Assembly: GCA_002496565.1 (NCBI GenBank) | Contig: DAKJ01000008.1 | Coordinates: forward strand, 374-45,647 | Source of the DNA: Methanosarcina sp. UBA289 | GTDB taxonomy: Archaea; Halobacteriota; Methanosarcinia; Methanosarcinales; Methanosarcinaceae | Length of the DNA stretch: 45,274 bases | Reading direction: 5' to 3' | Part shown: positions 7,255 to 17,584 of the stretch, in pieces | How positions within the stretch are numbered: position 1 is the first letter of the stretch | How the letters are laid out: each line of letters begins with the position of its first letter | Notes under the pieces: generated by a model | What the model saw: the letters and a program-made list of their open reading frames with translations, nothing else | Database searches by the model: none | What the model was told of the DNA's origin: nothing | Program-made: the position numbers and the translations under genes

Positions 7255-9015
7255 TTGAAAGAAGAAAAAGAAGCATCAGAATGTACTGGGTTTGAAGCCC
7301 TTTATCTTGCAGCTCTTGACAGTGATGTCAGCTTCATAACAGGTGTTCCCGGATATCCTGTTACCTCGCTTATGGAACTTTTTTTGAGAAAACCCGCGGA
7401 AGAAGAGCTTTTAAATGCCTCAAAAGCGAAGACGCTTGTCTCCGGATCAGCAACTTCCAAGATAGTGCTAGATTATAGTGCCAGATGGCTCACAAACGAG
7501 AAAGTTGCCCTTGAAACAGCTCTAGGGGCATCGGTTTCGGGCAGAAGGGCACTTGTGCTTGTAAAGCATGTGGGAATGAATCTGCTTTCAGACCCTCTTA
7601 TAACCTCGGTCACACATACCATAGGAGCCGGCCTTGTAATAATTGCAGGTGATGATCCTGGCGCAAAGGGCTCTCAGAATGAACAAGACTCCCGCTGGTA
7701 TGGCCGAATAGCAGAAATAGCTGTATTTGATCCTGCCTCTCCCGATACGGCATACAGGGCTCTAAGACGAGCTTACGAGCTTTCGGAAGAGACAAAGACG
7801 CCTGTTATTCTGAGGGTCACTGCAGGCCTGGAAAGGAGTAAAGGAAATATAAAACGCCTTCCAGAGTCTTCAGCTCCTCATCCTGAGTTCGACCGTGCAA
7901 TCTGGAAAAACCGGATGGTGGAAAAACACCGACTTTTTCACTCCAGAACCTACCCTCTGCTGGAAGAGGAAGCTGAAAACACTGACCTTAACGTGGTAAA
8001 GAAAAGGACAGCCGAGAATACAGGGTACGGATTAGATTCGAGATATGGACAGATAGGGATTATTTCCTCAGGTTTCACATCTTCGATCGTTGAAGAAATA
8101 CTGAAAACGCAGGAAGAGTTCCGCGCTGAGGTTTTTTATCCTGTAATTTCTCACCTGTCCCTTGGCCTTGTAAACCCTCTTCCCCTCAAAAAGATAAAGA
8201 CTTTTCTGAGATCTAACCAGAAGGTACTCGTCGCCGAAGAGTCCGAGCCTTTTATAGAAGAACAGATCAGGATCATAGGTAATGTTTATGGGAAAAAGAC
8301 AGGGCACCTTCCATACGGGCAGGTCAGGCATGAAGATATTGAATTCGCCCTTGAACACCTTGAAGACGAAATTTTAGAACCTGCAGATACTACTTCTCTC
8401 AACGCCGCAAAGAAAAATAATAGGACCGGGATCTGCGACGATTGCGCGTATCTTCCCCTCTACCGCTTTCTCAGCACTCTTGATGTGCGGGTTGCCGGTG
8501 ACATGGGCTGTTCCGTCCGGAGCGCACCTGATCCCCTTGCGGCAGTCGATGTTAGCTTTGCTCTTGGCTCGGCAATCTCTGTTGCATGTGGCTTTGAGAA
8601 AAAGGGCATAGCCGTAATCGGAGATTTCGCCCTGGCACATTCGGGCATTCTCGGGCTTCTAAGTGCGGCGACTACAGGCTGCAATGTGCTTGTGCTTGTA
8701 CTCCAAAATGAGGTTGCAGCCATGACTGGCGGACAGTCAGTCCCTGATCTCAGGAAAGTGGTTGAGGCAATAACCCCTGACGTTTCAGTCTTCGATATTG
8801 ATACTAATGAGAAAGAAGCGCCAGATGACACTGGAAATATGACAGATGTAACTGAGAAAGCGATGGATAAAACTGGAAATAAGAAGGAAGCAGGGCGTGA
8901 AATGGAAAAGCAAATATCAAATCCCAAACTTCCTGAATTGATCCAGGCAAAACTTGCGCTTCACGGGCTTTCCGTAATATTCATAAAAGGGAAGTGCAGG
9001 AAATATCGATCATAA
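7255..9015 (+). CDS. IorA-like thiamine-pyrophosphate protein lacking the ferredoxin domain
   Basis: Related to indolepyruvate:ferredoxin oxidoreductase alpha subunits. The N-terminal pyrimidine-binding half has ITGVPGYPVTSLMELF and QNEQDSRWYGRIA; the C-terminal TPP half has GDMGCSVRSAPDPL, GSAISVACGF, GDFALAHSGILGL and NEVAAMTGGQ. Real IorA ends with two 4Fe-4S clusters (CxxCxxCxxxCP); here the protein stops just after the position of the first Cys (IKGKCRKYRS). The CPGCPH motif of IorA is replaced by CDDCAY. A ~40-residue acidic low-complexity insert lies between the TPP half and the last segment. No iorB partner is present nearby. Start: TTG 7255 with TGGGA 5 nt upstream (586 aa); the frame is open from TTG 7213 (600 aa) without a ribosome site. 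Substrate unknown; proximity to marker protein 11 hints at a methanogen-specific role. Confidence 0.75.
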   Translation: MKEEKEASECTGFEALYLAALDSDVSFITGVPGYPVTSLMELFLRKPAEEELLNASKAKTLVSGSATSKIVLDYSARWLTNEKVALETALGASVSGRRALVLVKHVGMNLLSDPLITSVTHTIGAGLVIIAGDDPGAKGSQNEQDSRWYGRIAEIAVFDPASPDTAYRALRRAYELSEETKTPVILRVTAGLERSKGNIKRLPESSAPHPEFDRAIWKNRMVEKHRLFHSRTYPLLEEEAENTDLNVVKKRTAENTGYGLDSRYGQIGIISSGFTSSIVEEILKTQEEFRAEVFYPVISHLSLGLVNPLPLKKIKTFLRSNQKVLVAEESEPFIEEQIRIIGNVYGKKTGHLPYGQVRHEDIEFALEHLEDEILEPADTTSLNAAKKNNRTGICDDCAYLPLYRFLSTLDVRVAGDMGCSVRSAPDPLAAVDVSFALGSAISVACGFEKKGIAVIGDFALAHSGILGLLSAATTGCNVLVLVLQNEVAAMTGGQSVPDLRKVVEAITPDVSVFDIDTNEKEAPDDTGNMTDVTEKAMDKTGNKKEAGREMEKQISNPKLPELIQAKLALHGLSVIFIKGKCRKYRS

Positions 9016-9372
9016 AATCTTTCGTATTTTTATTTAAAGTTCCATATCCGTCGTTTCCAATGCCAAGGTCAAAAATATTTATAAACTTCTTATGAAGGTA
9101 GATCTGAAACTAAAACAGATTTATTTTCTATCGTTTTTACAATCGTTTTTGTCTTACAAAATATTAATATTCACACAGTGATATTTTTCTGGCTTGTATA
9201 TCTCCTTCTAATTATATTAATATAACTTTTACTGGATTTATAAATAAAAAACATCATATCAAAAAATTGATAATGAAGAAAAATCAATTAAGTTTAGGGA
9301 AAATTGTTGGGCGCTTTTCGTCGCTTTAACAGAAACTTAGAATTAATACTCAAAAGGTGTGAGGGGGAAAAA
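9016..9372. promoter_or_regulatory. AT-rich spacer with TATA-like element
   Basis: No gene seen. A good archaeal promoter-like stretch AAAAATATTTATAAAC (9071-9085) lies ~290 nt before the small membrane-protein gene, so a long leader or an unseen small RNA is possible. The end of the region carries GAGGGGG, the ribosome site of the next gene. Confidence 0.35.
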
Positions 9373-9537
9373 TTGGAGAGAAAATTTCAGATTTTACTGA
9401 CAATCGGGGCTTTATTGCTGGTAATGGGCTTGCTCCTGAATTTTACCAAAGACCCGCTTATATGGGGAACAGGGACTGTAACTGCACTATTCATGATTCT
9501 GCTTTTCAGGCTAGATCCTCTAAGTCCGAACGATTAA
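9373..9537 (+). CDS. 54-aa two-helix membrane protein
   Basis: Start TTG 9373 is preferred because GAGGGGG (9361-9367) lies 5 nt upstream; the frame is open to another TTG at 9304 (77 aa). The product is almost entirely two hydrophobic segments, about residues 5-22 (FQILLTIGALLLVMGLL) and 28-46 (IWGTGTVTALFMILLF), joined by NFTKDP, with a short polar tail. No family recognised. Monocistronic; function unknown. Confidence 0.6.
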   Translation: MERKFQILLTIGALLLVMGLLLNFTKDPLIWGTGTVTALFMILLFRLDPLSPND

Positions 9538-9932
9538 TACGAAAAAGAAGAAAGGAGAAAACGAAGGAGAAAAGGGAGAAATAAAGGCTCTCTTTTCTTT
9601 GCCTAAATCTCAAAAATTTAATTATCAAGATTACCGCATTTTATCCATTCTGGAATTTTTCTTACTTTTTACATTTTACAGTTAGCTTCTATTTTGTCTG
9701 ATTTTGATCCACATAATAACGCTTATGAATTAATTAACTGATTCTAAATAATTTTAAATATTTTTGTTGATAACTATATAAGAAAGTTAACCTTTAAAAG
9801 TTTTGACCTCTCTGGTCCTTATACGCTCCTTCAATCGCAAAACGGGAAAATTCTGAATAAATAATGGGAAATCTGAATAAATAATAGAAATATCTGTATC
9901 AATAAAAATGAAAAGGTAAAAACCATTTTTCT

Positions 9933-9958
9933 CTCAAGCCTTTTTTAAAAGGCTTGAG
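9933..9958. repeat. Perfect palindrome, CTCAAGCCTTTT family, copy 1
   Basis: 12-bp perfect arms (CTCAAGCCTTTT and its complement) around a 2-nt centre. The same hairpin core recurs at 9991-10018 and 40914-40936, so it is a family of dispersed hairpin elements. A single copy could also act as a transcript end or processing signal. Confidence 0.75.
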
Positions 9959-9990
9959 AAATAAGGCGGAAAAAGTAAAATTTGCTTTTT

Positions 9991-10018
9991 CGCTCAAGCC
10001 TTTTTTAAAGAGGCTTGC
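9991..10018. repeat. Hairpin repeat, CTCAAGCC family, copy 2
   Basis: CGCTCAAGCC...GGCTTGCAG, with CAAGCCT/AGGCTTG arms and a T/A-rich centre; preceded by TTTTTCGC as in the 40.9-kb copy. Confidence 0.7.
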
Positions 10019-10088
10019 AGTAAAAACCCACCTTCCGAGCAGGCAGGCTCCAGTTCAATATAGAATCCAAAGAGACCGGGATGAGATA

Positions 10089-12413
10089 ATGAAGCATCGA
10101 ACAAAGATAGTTGTAACTAGCTTAATTCTTTTAATTGTTTTAGCTTCCCTACTTACAGAAGGATGCCTGGAACAGAGTTCCGGGTTAAGCAGGGAAAACG
10201 GAACAGAAGTTAAAGGAGAAGTTGACACCCACGGACTCTCTCAAGGGGGCCACCTTAAAACCGAAGAAGTAACTCTTTCGGGTTCAAGGGCAGGAGCTTC
10301 CCCCATTGCAGGAAATTACACGCTTGAAGCTCTTGATGTTGAGTTAAAAGTGCCTTCTTATGAGCTGCCCTTACAAAGTAACGAAATTTCGAACTATGGA
10401 GACTTTTCCGAGAAAATTTTCCTAGATGACTCAGCTCTTAAAATGCTGGAAAGCAATGGTTTTGTAGTAATCGAAAATCCTTACGGTTCCGCCGAAGAAG
10501 ACATAACTAGAATGTATTCGACCCTCAAAGACCAGGAGATCCCTATTTTCATTACCACGGATTCCCTGCTACATCTTTACCATATCCAGTTTGATGAGAC
10601 TCTGCGCCAAATCGAAGAGCAGGAGTTTTACGATACTCTCTGGGAGACCGACCTTGCTCTGCTAAACGCTTCTATTGAGAAGTATAACAGCACCGTAGGG
10701 GAAGAACAGGAAGCTGCAAAAAGAAACGCGGCCTACTTTGCAGTTGCTTTAAGCCTTCTACAGCCGAAGTTCTCTGAAGATACAGCAAGACAGTACCAGT
10801 TCGAAATTCCAGAATTCGTAATAAAAGATGTTGAAGCTGAACTTGCCCTTATCGAAGCCCACCAGGGTTTTGAACTTTCTCCAATTTTCAAATATCAGGA
10901 AGACTATTCCCAGTATGCCCCGCGAGGCCACTATACTCGTTCCGAAAAACTGCAACACTATTTCAAGGCTTTTATGTGGCATGGCAGAATGAGCATGCTC
11001 TTGAAGGAGAAGCTGATTGAATCGGAAGATCCTACAAAGGATGCCCGCATCCAGACTATCCAGGCAAGCCTGATCGCTTCCCAGCTCCAGAGTGAGCCTG
11101 AACTTCTTGAGAAATGGGACCGGATCTACGAGGTTACAGCTTTTTACGTAGGTTTTTCAGACGACCTTGGGCCCTATGAATATATGGAAGCTTTGGATTC
11201 GGTCTTTGGCAATGGAAAAAGGGAATTTAAAAATACAACAATTGAAGAACTCAAAGTTAAGCTTGCAGAGTTCCAGGGCCCGAAAATTTATGGAGGTATC
11301 GGGAGATGTGCTGTTGAGCCGCCATTTACCCCTGAAAAGGCTGACGAATGTCTCGAAAATACCACTGGCTTCCGCTTTATGGGTCAGCGCTTTATTCCGG
11401 ATTCCTATGTATTCTCAAACCTGGTCGGAGTTTATACTGGAAAATATACGGGGGAATTTACTGAAAATGAGAAACCCTTTACTCTCGTAATTTCAGAAGC
11501 CGGACCTGTTCGCGGTTTTCCGCGGGGACTTGATGCGATGGCTCTGCTGGGCTCGGAAAGGGCTGTTTACTGGCTCAACGAACTGAATGATTCCAATTAC
11601 GAAGACTACGATGTTCAGTATGGAAAGATGGATTCAGAGTTCTCGAACTTTAGCGCGGCTGACTGGAACAGAAACCTCTACTGGTCCTGGCTTTATTCCC
11701 TTCAACCTCTCTTAAAAGACTACGGTTCAGGCTATCCGACCTTTATGCAGACTGATGCCTGGCAGGACAAGGAACTGAGCACGTCGCTGGCTTCTTGGAC
11801 TGAACTAAGACACGATACTATTCTTTACGCCAAACAGAGCTACACAATGAATTTAACCGCTTTGGCACCTCCGGAAGAAAAATCGGTCGCTGGCTACGTA
11901 GAGCCTGTTCCTGACTTTTATGCCCGCTTGCTTGCCTTAACTAAAATGACAAATCAGGGCCTGGATGAAATGGGCGTGCTTGACCCAATTTCGAAATCAA
12001 GGCTCACAAACCTTGAAGAGGTTCTTTCCAGGCTTCAGGAGATCTCGGAGAAGGAACTCGAAAACAAAAAACTGACCGACGAAGATTACGAATTCATCAA
12101 AAATTTCGGAGACCAGCTTGAGGGCACCATAGGTGACGTTGATGAGAAAGCCAGAAAAACTACAGTCGTGGCTGATGTCCATACCGACGGCAACACAGAG
12201 ACCGTGCTCGAAGAAGGTATCGGGTATGTTGACATGCTGGTGGTTGCATATAAACTTCCGGATGGAAGAATCCTTGTGGGAGCCGGGCCTGTTATGAGCC
12301 ATTACGAGTTCAAACAGCCAATGGAAGCTCGCCTGACCGATGAAAAATGGAGAGAAATGCTTGAAACAAACCCGCCGGAAAGGAATGAGTGGGTTTCAAC
12401 TTACAGGGCTTAG
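10089..12413 (+). CDS. DUF3160 lipoprotein
   Basis: 774 aa from ATG 10089, chosen because it opens a classic lipoprotein signal (MKHRTKIVVTSLILLIVLA... with lipobox LTEGC); the longer open frame to 9954 is created by a hairpin repeat. The mature part contains the DUF3160 region, with the segment after residue ~140 showing YGSAEEDITRMYSTLKDQE and FITTDSLLHLYHIQFDETL, rich in aromatic and acidic residues. The protein is predicted to be anchored at the outer face of the membrane. DUF3160 has no established function. It stands alone, convergent with aksA. Confidence 0.82.
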   Translation: MKHRTKIVVTSLILLIVLASLLTEGCLEQSSGLSRENGTEVKGEVDTHGLSQGGHLKTEEVTLSGSRAGASPIAGNYTLEALDVELKVPSYELPLQSNEISNYGDFSEKIFLDDSALKMLESNGFVVIENPYGSAEEDITRMYSTLKDQEIPIFITTDSLLHLYHIQFDETLRQIEEQEFYDTLWETDLALLNASIEKYNSTVGEEQEAAKRNAAYFAVALSLLQPKFSEDTARQYQFEIPEFVIKDVEAELALIEAHQGFELSPIFKYQEDYSQYAPRGHYTRSEKLQHYFKAFMWHGRMSMLLKEKLIESEDPTKDARIQTIQASLIASQLQSEPELLEKWDRIYEVTAFYVGFSDDLGPYEYMEALDSVFGNGKREFKNTTIEELKVKLAEFQGPKIYGGIGRCAVEPPFTPEKADECLENTTGFRFMGQRFIPDSYVFSNLVGVYTGKYTGEFTENEKPFTLVISEAGPVRGFPRGLDAMALLGSERAVYWLNELNDSNYEDYDVQYGKMDSEFSNFSAADWNRNLYWSWLYSLQPLLKDYGSGYPTFMQTDAWQDKELSTSLASWTELRHDTILYAKQSYTMNLTALAPPEEKSVAGYVEPVPDFYARLLALTKMTNQGLDEMGVLDPISKSRLTNLEEVLSRLQEISEKELENKKLTDEDYEFIKNFGDQLEGTIGDVDEKARKTTVVADVHTDGNTETVLEEGIGYVDMLVVAYKLPDGRILVGAGPVMSHYEFKQPMEARLTDEKWREMLETNPPERNEWVSTYRA

Positions 12414-12537
12414 TTTCTGCTGAGTAAGATCAGATCGTAAAAAATTAGAAAACAACAGGAAATAAGAAGGAAATAAAAAGAATAGGAAACTGAATCAAAG
12501 CGTAAATAAAAAACGTAATGGGAATAGTAAGGAGTTT

Positions 12538-13755
12538 TCAAATAGAAAACTTCTCCTCTCTCTTTTCAGTTGTTTTACTTTCCTGTCTGACCTGAGTAAT
12601 TAGCCTTTCAAGCTGGTCCCGTGAGATGCTTTTATGTTTTTCTTCAGTGCAGACCTTGACTTTCTCGATCAGGGCGCAAAGTTCCTCCCGCTCAAGACAG
12701 AAACCTATGCTATTAATAATGCCTTGGAGGGCTTTTGTGCCTGTGTGCTTTCCGACAACAAGGTTGCGCTTCCCACCTACCATTTCAGGGAGGAAGAGTT
12801 CATATGTACGCGGCTCTTCGAGGATTGCAGCAACGTGAATTCCGGATTCGTGGGTAAAGGCATTTTGCCCGACAACGGCTTTGTTTACCGAAGGCACAAT
12901 ACCTGAATATTCCGAGACCATTCTGGAAAGAGTAGTCAGCTTTGTCGTATCATAGCGATCTATGCCATACTGTATCCTGAGGGCTACCATTACTTCTTCA
13001 AGGGAAGCGTTTCCTGCCCTTTCTCCGATTGCGTTAACTGTAGTATGGAGTTGTTTTGCTCCGGCTTCGGCGGCTGCAAGGGTATTTGCAGTAGCCATTC
13101 CAAGGTCATCGTGGCAGTGGATACATATAGAGGTATTGACTTCTTTGAAAATTTCGCTAACAAGGTAATGGGTTGTAGTTGGGTTCAGGATACCTACAGT
13201 ATCTGCAATGCTTACGTACTGCACCTTATATTCGTTTTCAACTTCCTTAAAAGCTTGCTTCAGGCGATCTATCGGGGTTCGACTTGCGTCCTCGGCTGCA
13301 AAACGTATTTTTAATCCATGGTCGGTTGCATATTCAATGGTTTCCTTGGCGCAGCCAAGCATCTCTTCAAAACTTCGGTGATACTTGTATTTGAGGTGCA
13401 TGTCTGACATTGCGATGAAAATACTTACAATATCAACATCACATTCAAGGGCAGCGTCCACATCACCTTTTACTGCTCTTGAGAGGCAGCAGATTCTTGA
13501 ATTAAAGCCCTGATTTGCAATTTCCTTCACGGTCTCTTTCTCATTTGCGGAAACCACCGGAAATCCGGCTTCTATAACCTCAACGCCCATCGAATCAAGC
13601 TCACTGGCCATTGCCAGCTTCTGTTCTTTCGTGAATACGACACCTGGGGTCTGTTCTCCATCGCGGAGTGTCACGTCACAGATTTCTATATCTAGGGGGC
13701 GATATTTGATAAAATCCATAAGTTTATTTCTAGAGTACTGCTCGTTCTCTGACAT
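12538..13755 (-). CDS. aksA: Homocitrate synthase (AksA-type)
   Basis: 405 aa. Member of the alpha-isopropylmalate/homocitrate synthase family; condenses 2-oxoglutarate and acetyl-CoA, the first step toward the 7-mercaptoheptanoyl part of coenzyme B in methanogens. The catalytic signature TLRDGEQTPGVVFTKEQK (R31, D32) is the homocitrate-type variant rather than the LeuA form; HCHDDLGMA supplies metal-binding His, and GERAGNASLEE and HESGIHV follow. It lacks the long LeuA regulatory domain, in keeping with AksA. NifV (nitrogenase cofactor homocitrate) is the main alternative. The start ATG has AGGAAG upstream. Confidence 0.83.
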   Translation of the reverse strand: MSENEQYSRNKLMDFIKYRPLDIEICDVTLRDGEQTPGVVFTKEQKLAMASELDSMGVEVIEAGFPVVSANEKETVKEIANQGFNSRICCLSRAVKGDVDAALECDVDIVSIFIAMSDMHLKYKYHRSFEEMLGCAKETIEYATDHGLKIRFAAEDASRTPIDRLKQAFKEVENEYKVQYVSIADTVGILNPTTTHYLVSEIFKEVNTSICIHCHDDLGMATANTLAAAEAGAKQLHTTVNAIGERAGNASLEEVMVALRIQYGIDRYDTTKLTTLSRMVSEYSGIVPSVNKAVVGQNAFTHESGIHVAAILEEPRTYELFLPEMVGGKRNLVVGKHTGTKALQGIINSIGFCLEREELCALIEKVKVCTEEKHKSISRDQLERLITQVRQESKTTEKREEKFSI

Positions 13756-14178
13756 TATTACTACTTCCTGTGATTTTCAATTATTGTGAGGAATTTTCAA
13801 TTATTGTTAATGATATTTGGGTAATTTTTTATGATATACAGGTCATCTACTTGAAAAATAACTCAAAGGCTTTAATAAGGAGGTATCAGGGTTCAAACGC
13901 CCATAAAAGTCAGAAAATCTTGTATCTCGTCAAAATTAAGCATAGCTTAACCTTCACATGTATAAATGTTTTCCTTGAAGGAAAATTGTTGCCGGTAGCA
14001 AGGCTTTCACAATTTCACGAAGGGTAATTTATTTTGAGAATATTTGACCTTATTTAGGATAGCTAAAATATTGATAAGATAAAGGACTCCAGAGATTCAA
14101 AAAATAGATTCTAACGGATTCAAACTTCAGGGATAATCGGGGTTATGAGAAAATCAAAAATTAGGCAAAGTTTTTTTC
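13756..14178. other. Intergenic region upstream of aksA
   Basis: 423 nt, no gene supported. It carries aksA's promoter on the minus strand (AT-rich stretch ATTATTGTTAATGATATTTG near 13800). A GGAGGT at 13879-13884 is not followed by a start codon. Nothing else recognised. Confidence 0.4.
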
Positions 14179-15006
14179 TCAGGCAAGTTTCCTCTGAACC
14201 CGTTCATAAAAACAGCTATCCGAAATCTTTACAAAACGTGCAGGATATTTGGATTTTTTAAGTTTGACGATATCATCAGGCTTGATCCTGTAGGATTTCT
14301 GTCCGTCAATTGCAATGACAGCTTCTTTTTTTGGAGCCGACAGCTTTATTGCAATCTCGCTATCAGACGGAATGACCCAAGGCCTTGAAGAAAGTTTAAA
14401 GGGAGCTATAGGGACAACCACGATAGCATTTACCCTGGGATGTATAATAGGGCCGCCTGCACTCATCGCATATGCGGTAGAGCCTGTAGGGGTTGCAAAA
14501 ACCACACCATCTGCACGCATCGAGTCAAGAAGGCAATCTCCGACATAAACCTCAAACTGAATGATCTTCGCGGGCTTTGCAGACATTATCGCAATCTCAT
14601 TCGTTGCGGTCTCAACCATCTCTCCGTTAAGGAAAACATCGACTCTCATTCTTTCGCTGTACGAAAAGCCGTAAAGCACTTCTTCTATGGTTTCAAGGGC
14701 GTCTTTGGGCTCGACATCTACAAGAAAGCCGAGCGTACCCATATTAATTCCAAGTATAGGAAGAGGATCTCTCATTTTGGCGATATTACGGAGGACTGTA
14801 CCGTCGCCTCCTACACTAATAATGAGTTCCACTCCTTTTTCCCTCATTTTCTCAACCGGAATCCCTTCGATCCCGAGCGCTTCAGCTGTGGGAGTGGAAA
14901 CATAAATTTTGACCTTCGAGCTGAAATGGGCCAGAATTTCCCGCACTATTTCAAGAACTTCAGGCCTATCACAGCGTGAAGAGATCCCTATTTTTTTAAT
15001 TGCCAA
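14179..15006 (-). CDS. nadK: NAD kinase
   Basis: 275 aa; phosphorylates NAD to NADP. Motifs in order: SVGGDGTVLRN (GGDG at 66-69), INMGTLGFL, and the nucleotide-binding RADGVVFATPTGSTAYAMS. The start is TTG 15006 with GGAGGAG a few nt upstream; it overlaps the upstream IMPase-family gene by 11 nt, so the two are translationally coupled. In Methanocaldococcus jannaschii the same two activities occur as one fused protein (NAD kinase/NADP phosphatase, MJ0917), which supports a joint role in setting the NAD:NADP ratio. Confidence 0.93.
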   Translation of the reverse strand: MAIKKIGISSRCDRPEVLEIVREILAHFSSKVKIYVSTPTAEALGIEGIPVEKMREKGVELIISVGGDGTVLRNIAKMRDPLPILGINMGTLGFLVDVEPKDALETIEEVLYGFSYSERMRVDVFLNGEMVETATNEIAIMSAKPAKIIQFEVYVGDCLLDSMRADGVVFATPTGSTAYAMSAGGPIIHPRVNAIVVVPIAPFKLSSRPWVIPSDSEIAIKLSAPKKEAVIAIDGQKSYRIKPDDIVKLKKSKYPARFVKISDSCFYERVQRKLA

Positions 15007-15847
15007 CTTCTCCTCCCGAAAGTAATTCTAAAAGCTTTTCGTGCACAAGTCCATTGGATGCAACCATTTCCACTCTGGCTGTAACATTATCCGGAAGTCT
15101 CAGAGAGTTCCCATACCCATCCGTGACAAGCCCTCCTGCTTCCTCCAGAATCAGTTGGCCTGCTGCAACATCCGTAACACGCAGAGCATTTCGAACATCT
15201 ACAAGAGCATCAAGTCTTCCTGAGGCTACATAGCATAGTTCGAGAGCTACACTTCCAAACAGCCTTACCCTTCTGACGTTTTTGTATATCTTTCGGGTTC
15301 TCTCTATATTTTGCCGGTAACCGTACACACTTACACATAATTCTCTCAGATCTGTGTTAAGGGAAGGTTTGATGCTTTTTCCATTTAGGTAAGCCCCTTT
15401 TCCGGCTTCGGCATAATATTCCTCGCATAACGCAAGGTTACTTACATACCCAAACCTCAGGTCTGAAAGGTCAAAGGAGGTCACAGCAAGTGAAATGCTG
15501 TAGAAAGGAATCCCCACAGAGGAATTATAGGTTCCGTCAAGAGGATCAAGAACAATAGAGAACTCGGGAGAATCTCCTAAAATAAGCTCTCCTATCTCCT
15601 CGCTTATAATTCTCATTGATCTGCCATCAGCTTTAAGAACCTCTAAGATAGCGTCCTCTGCTGCACGATCTATTCTAGTAGTCGGAGTTCCGTCAGCTCC
15701 CATACAAACAAAGCTATACGCTGCATCAGTACTTGCAAGATCATAGATAGAGTCCGATGCGGCTTTGAAAGCCTCCCGAGATAATTTCAAAAAGCTTGAA
15801 TCTGTTGAATCCATATCTGAGCCATTTTTTCCAGTTGAAAGTTCCAA
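14996..15847 (-). CDS. IMPase-family phosphatase, probable NADP phosphatase
   Basis: 283 aa; Mg-dependent phosphatase of the inositol monophosphatase/archaeal FBPase superfamily. Metal ligands: SEEIG (E83/E84), LDPLDGT (D101, D104) and a later VTDVAAGQ. The start is TTG 15847 with AGGAG 8 nt upstream. It is the first gene of a two-gene unit with nadK (11-nt overlap). By analogy with the fused MJ0917 protein the likely substrate is NADP(H); inositol phosphate or fructose-1,6-bisphosphate are possible alternatives for this family and cannot be excluded from sequence. Confidence 0.88.
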   Translation of the reverse strand: MELSTGKNGSDMDSTDSSFLKLSREAFKAASDSIYDLASTDAAYSFVCMGADGTPTTRIDRAAEDAILEVLKADGRSMRIISEEIGELILGDSPEFSIVLDPLDGTYNSSVGIPFYSISLAVTSFDLSDLRFGYVSNLALCEEYYAEAGKGAYLNGKSIKPSLNTDLRELCVSVYGYRQNIERTRKIYKNVRRVRLFGSVALELCYVASGRLDALVDVRNALRVTDVAAGQLILEEAGGLVTDGYGNSLRLPDNVTARVEMVASNGLVHEKLLELLSGGEVGN

Positions 15848-16037
15848 GTTATATTCTCCTTACGCAAAACATAAGGATTTAGAGTTTCGATTATTGATTT
15901 TCGTAAGAAATTCAATGTGAAATATATAATGTGATATAGAACACTTGAGTTTAAAAAATATTGCTCCAGATATTCAGGTTAAATATCAGGAACAACTTAA
16001 AAGCCGGAGTCTATGGACACTTAGATTCCGGTACTAT

Positions 16038-17120
<1,083 letters not shown>

Positions 17121-17584
17121 TTATATCCTTCCTGTTTAATCCTCTTCTACCCAACTCGAGATATCGCCTAAATCACTGAAAATTTAAAAATTTTGCCGGA
17201 GATCATAATTCCGGACAGTGGATCATATAAGTTCAGAGTGTAGGCATAAATTTAAGATGTATCCACAGGTTATAACTTTTCTTATAATTTTTGTCGGTTT
17301 GTTGCAAACTGCCCGACACGTAATCCAAGATCCTGCTTTAGCAGACCTTCTTCGAATGTCTTGACTTAAATCTGAATCTGTATCTTGGAACACATGGAGT
17401 TATAGATAAAGTCAGATAAATGCTTTTCCCGAGAGTTCTTATTAATTAAGGAATCTAGAAGAGAGATCCAGATATTCGGGAGCTTACAGATCCTTTTTCT
17501 ATGAGTTATGCCCGAAAACTGAGAAATGACAGAAAAAGCGGGAAGAATATAAAATTCAAAGAGATTAATGAAAAATAAAAAATT
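17121..17584. promoter_or_regulatory. gap upstream region
   Basis: 464 nt between gap and the CooT-like gene, no gene seen. On the minus strand CTTATATGATC (about 17221-17231) is a TATA-like candidate ~100 nt before gap. The rest is AT-rich without recognised elements. Confidence 0.35.

Larger units (their letters stand above)
9538..10088. other. 551-nt spacer with two hairpin repeats
   Basis: No convincing gene. The frame preceding the DUF3160 start runs through the second hairpin (peptide FSLKPFLKRLA) but has no ribosome site. Hairpin repeats are at 9933-9958 and 9991-10018. Several TATA-like AT runs occur upstream (about 9755-9785). Confidence 0.5.

Noticed and set aside
13887..13904. GGGTTCAAACGCCC resembling a tRNA T-arm
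   Set aside because: No matching stem, anticodon arm or acceptor partner nearby; likely chance.
13770..14027. 85-aa plus-strand ORF upstream of aksA
   Set aside because: AT-rich spacer composition, no ribosome site and no recognisable domain; the GGAGGT at 13879 has no start codon after it.
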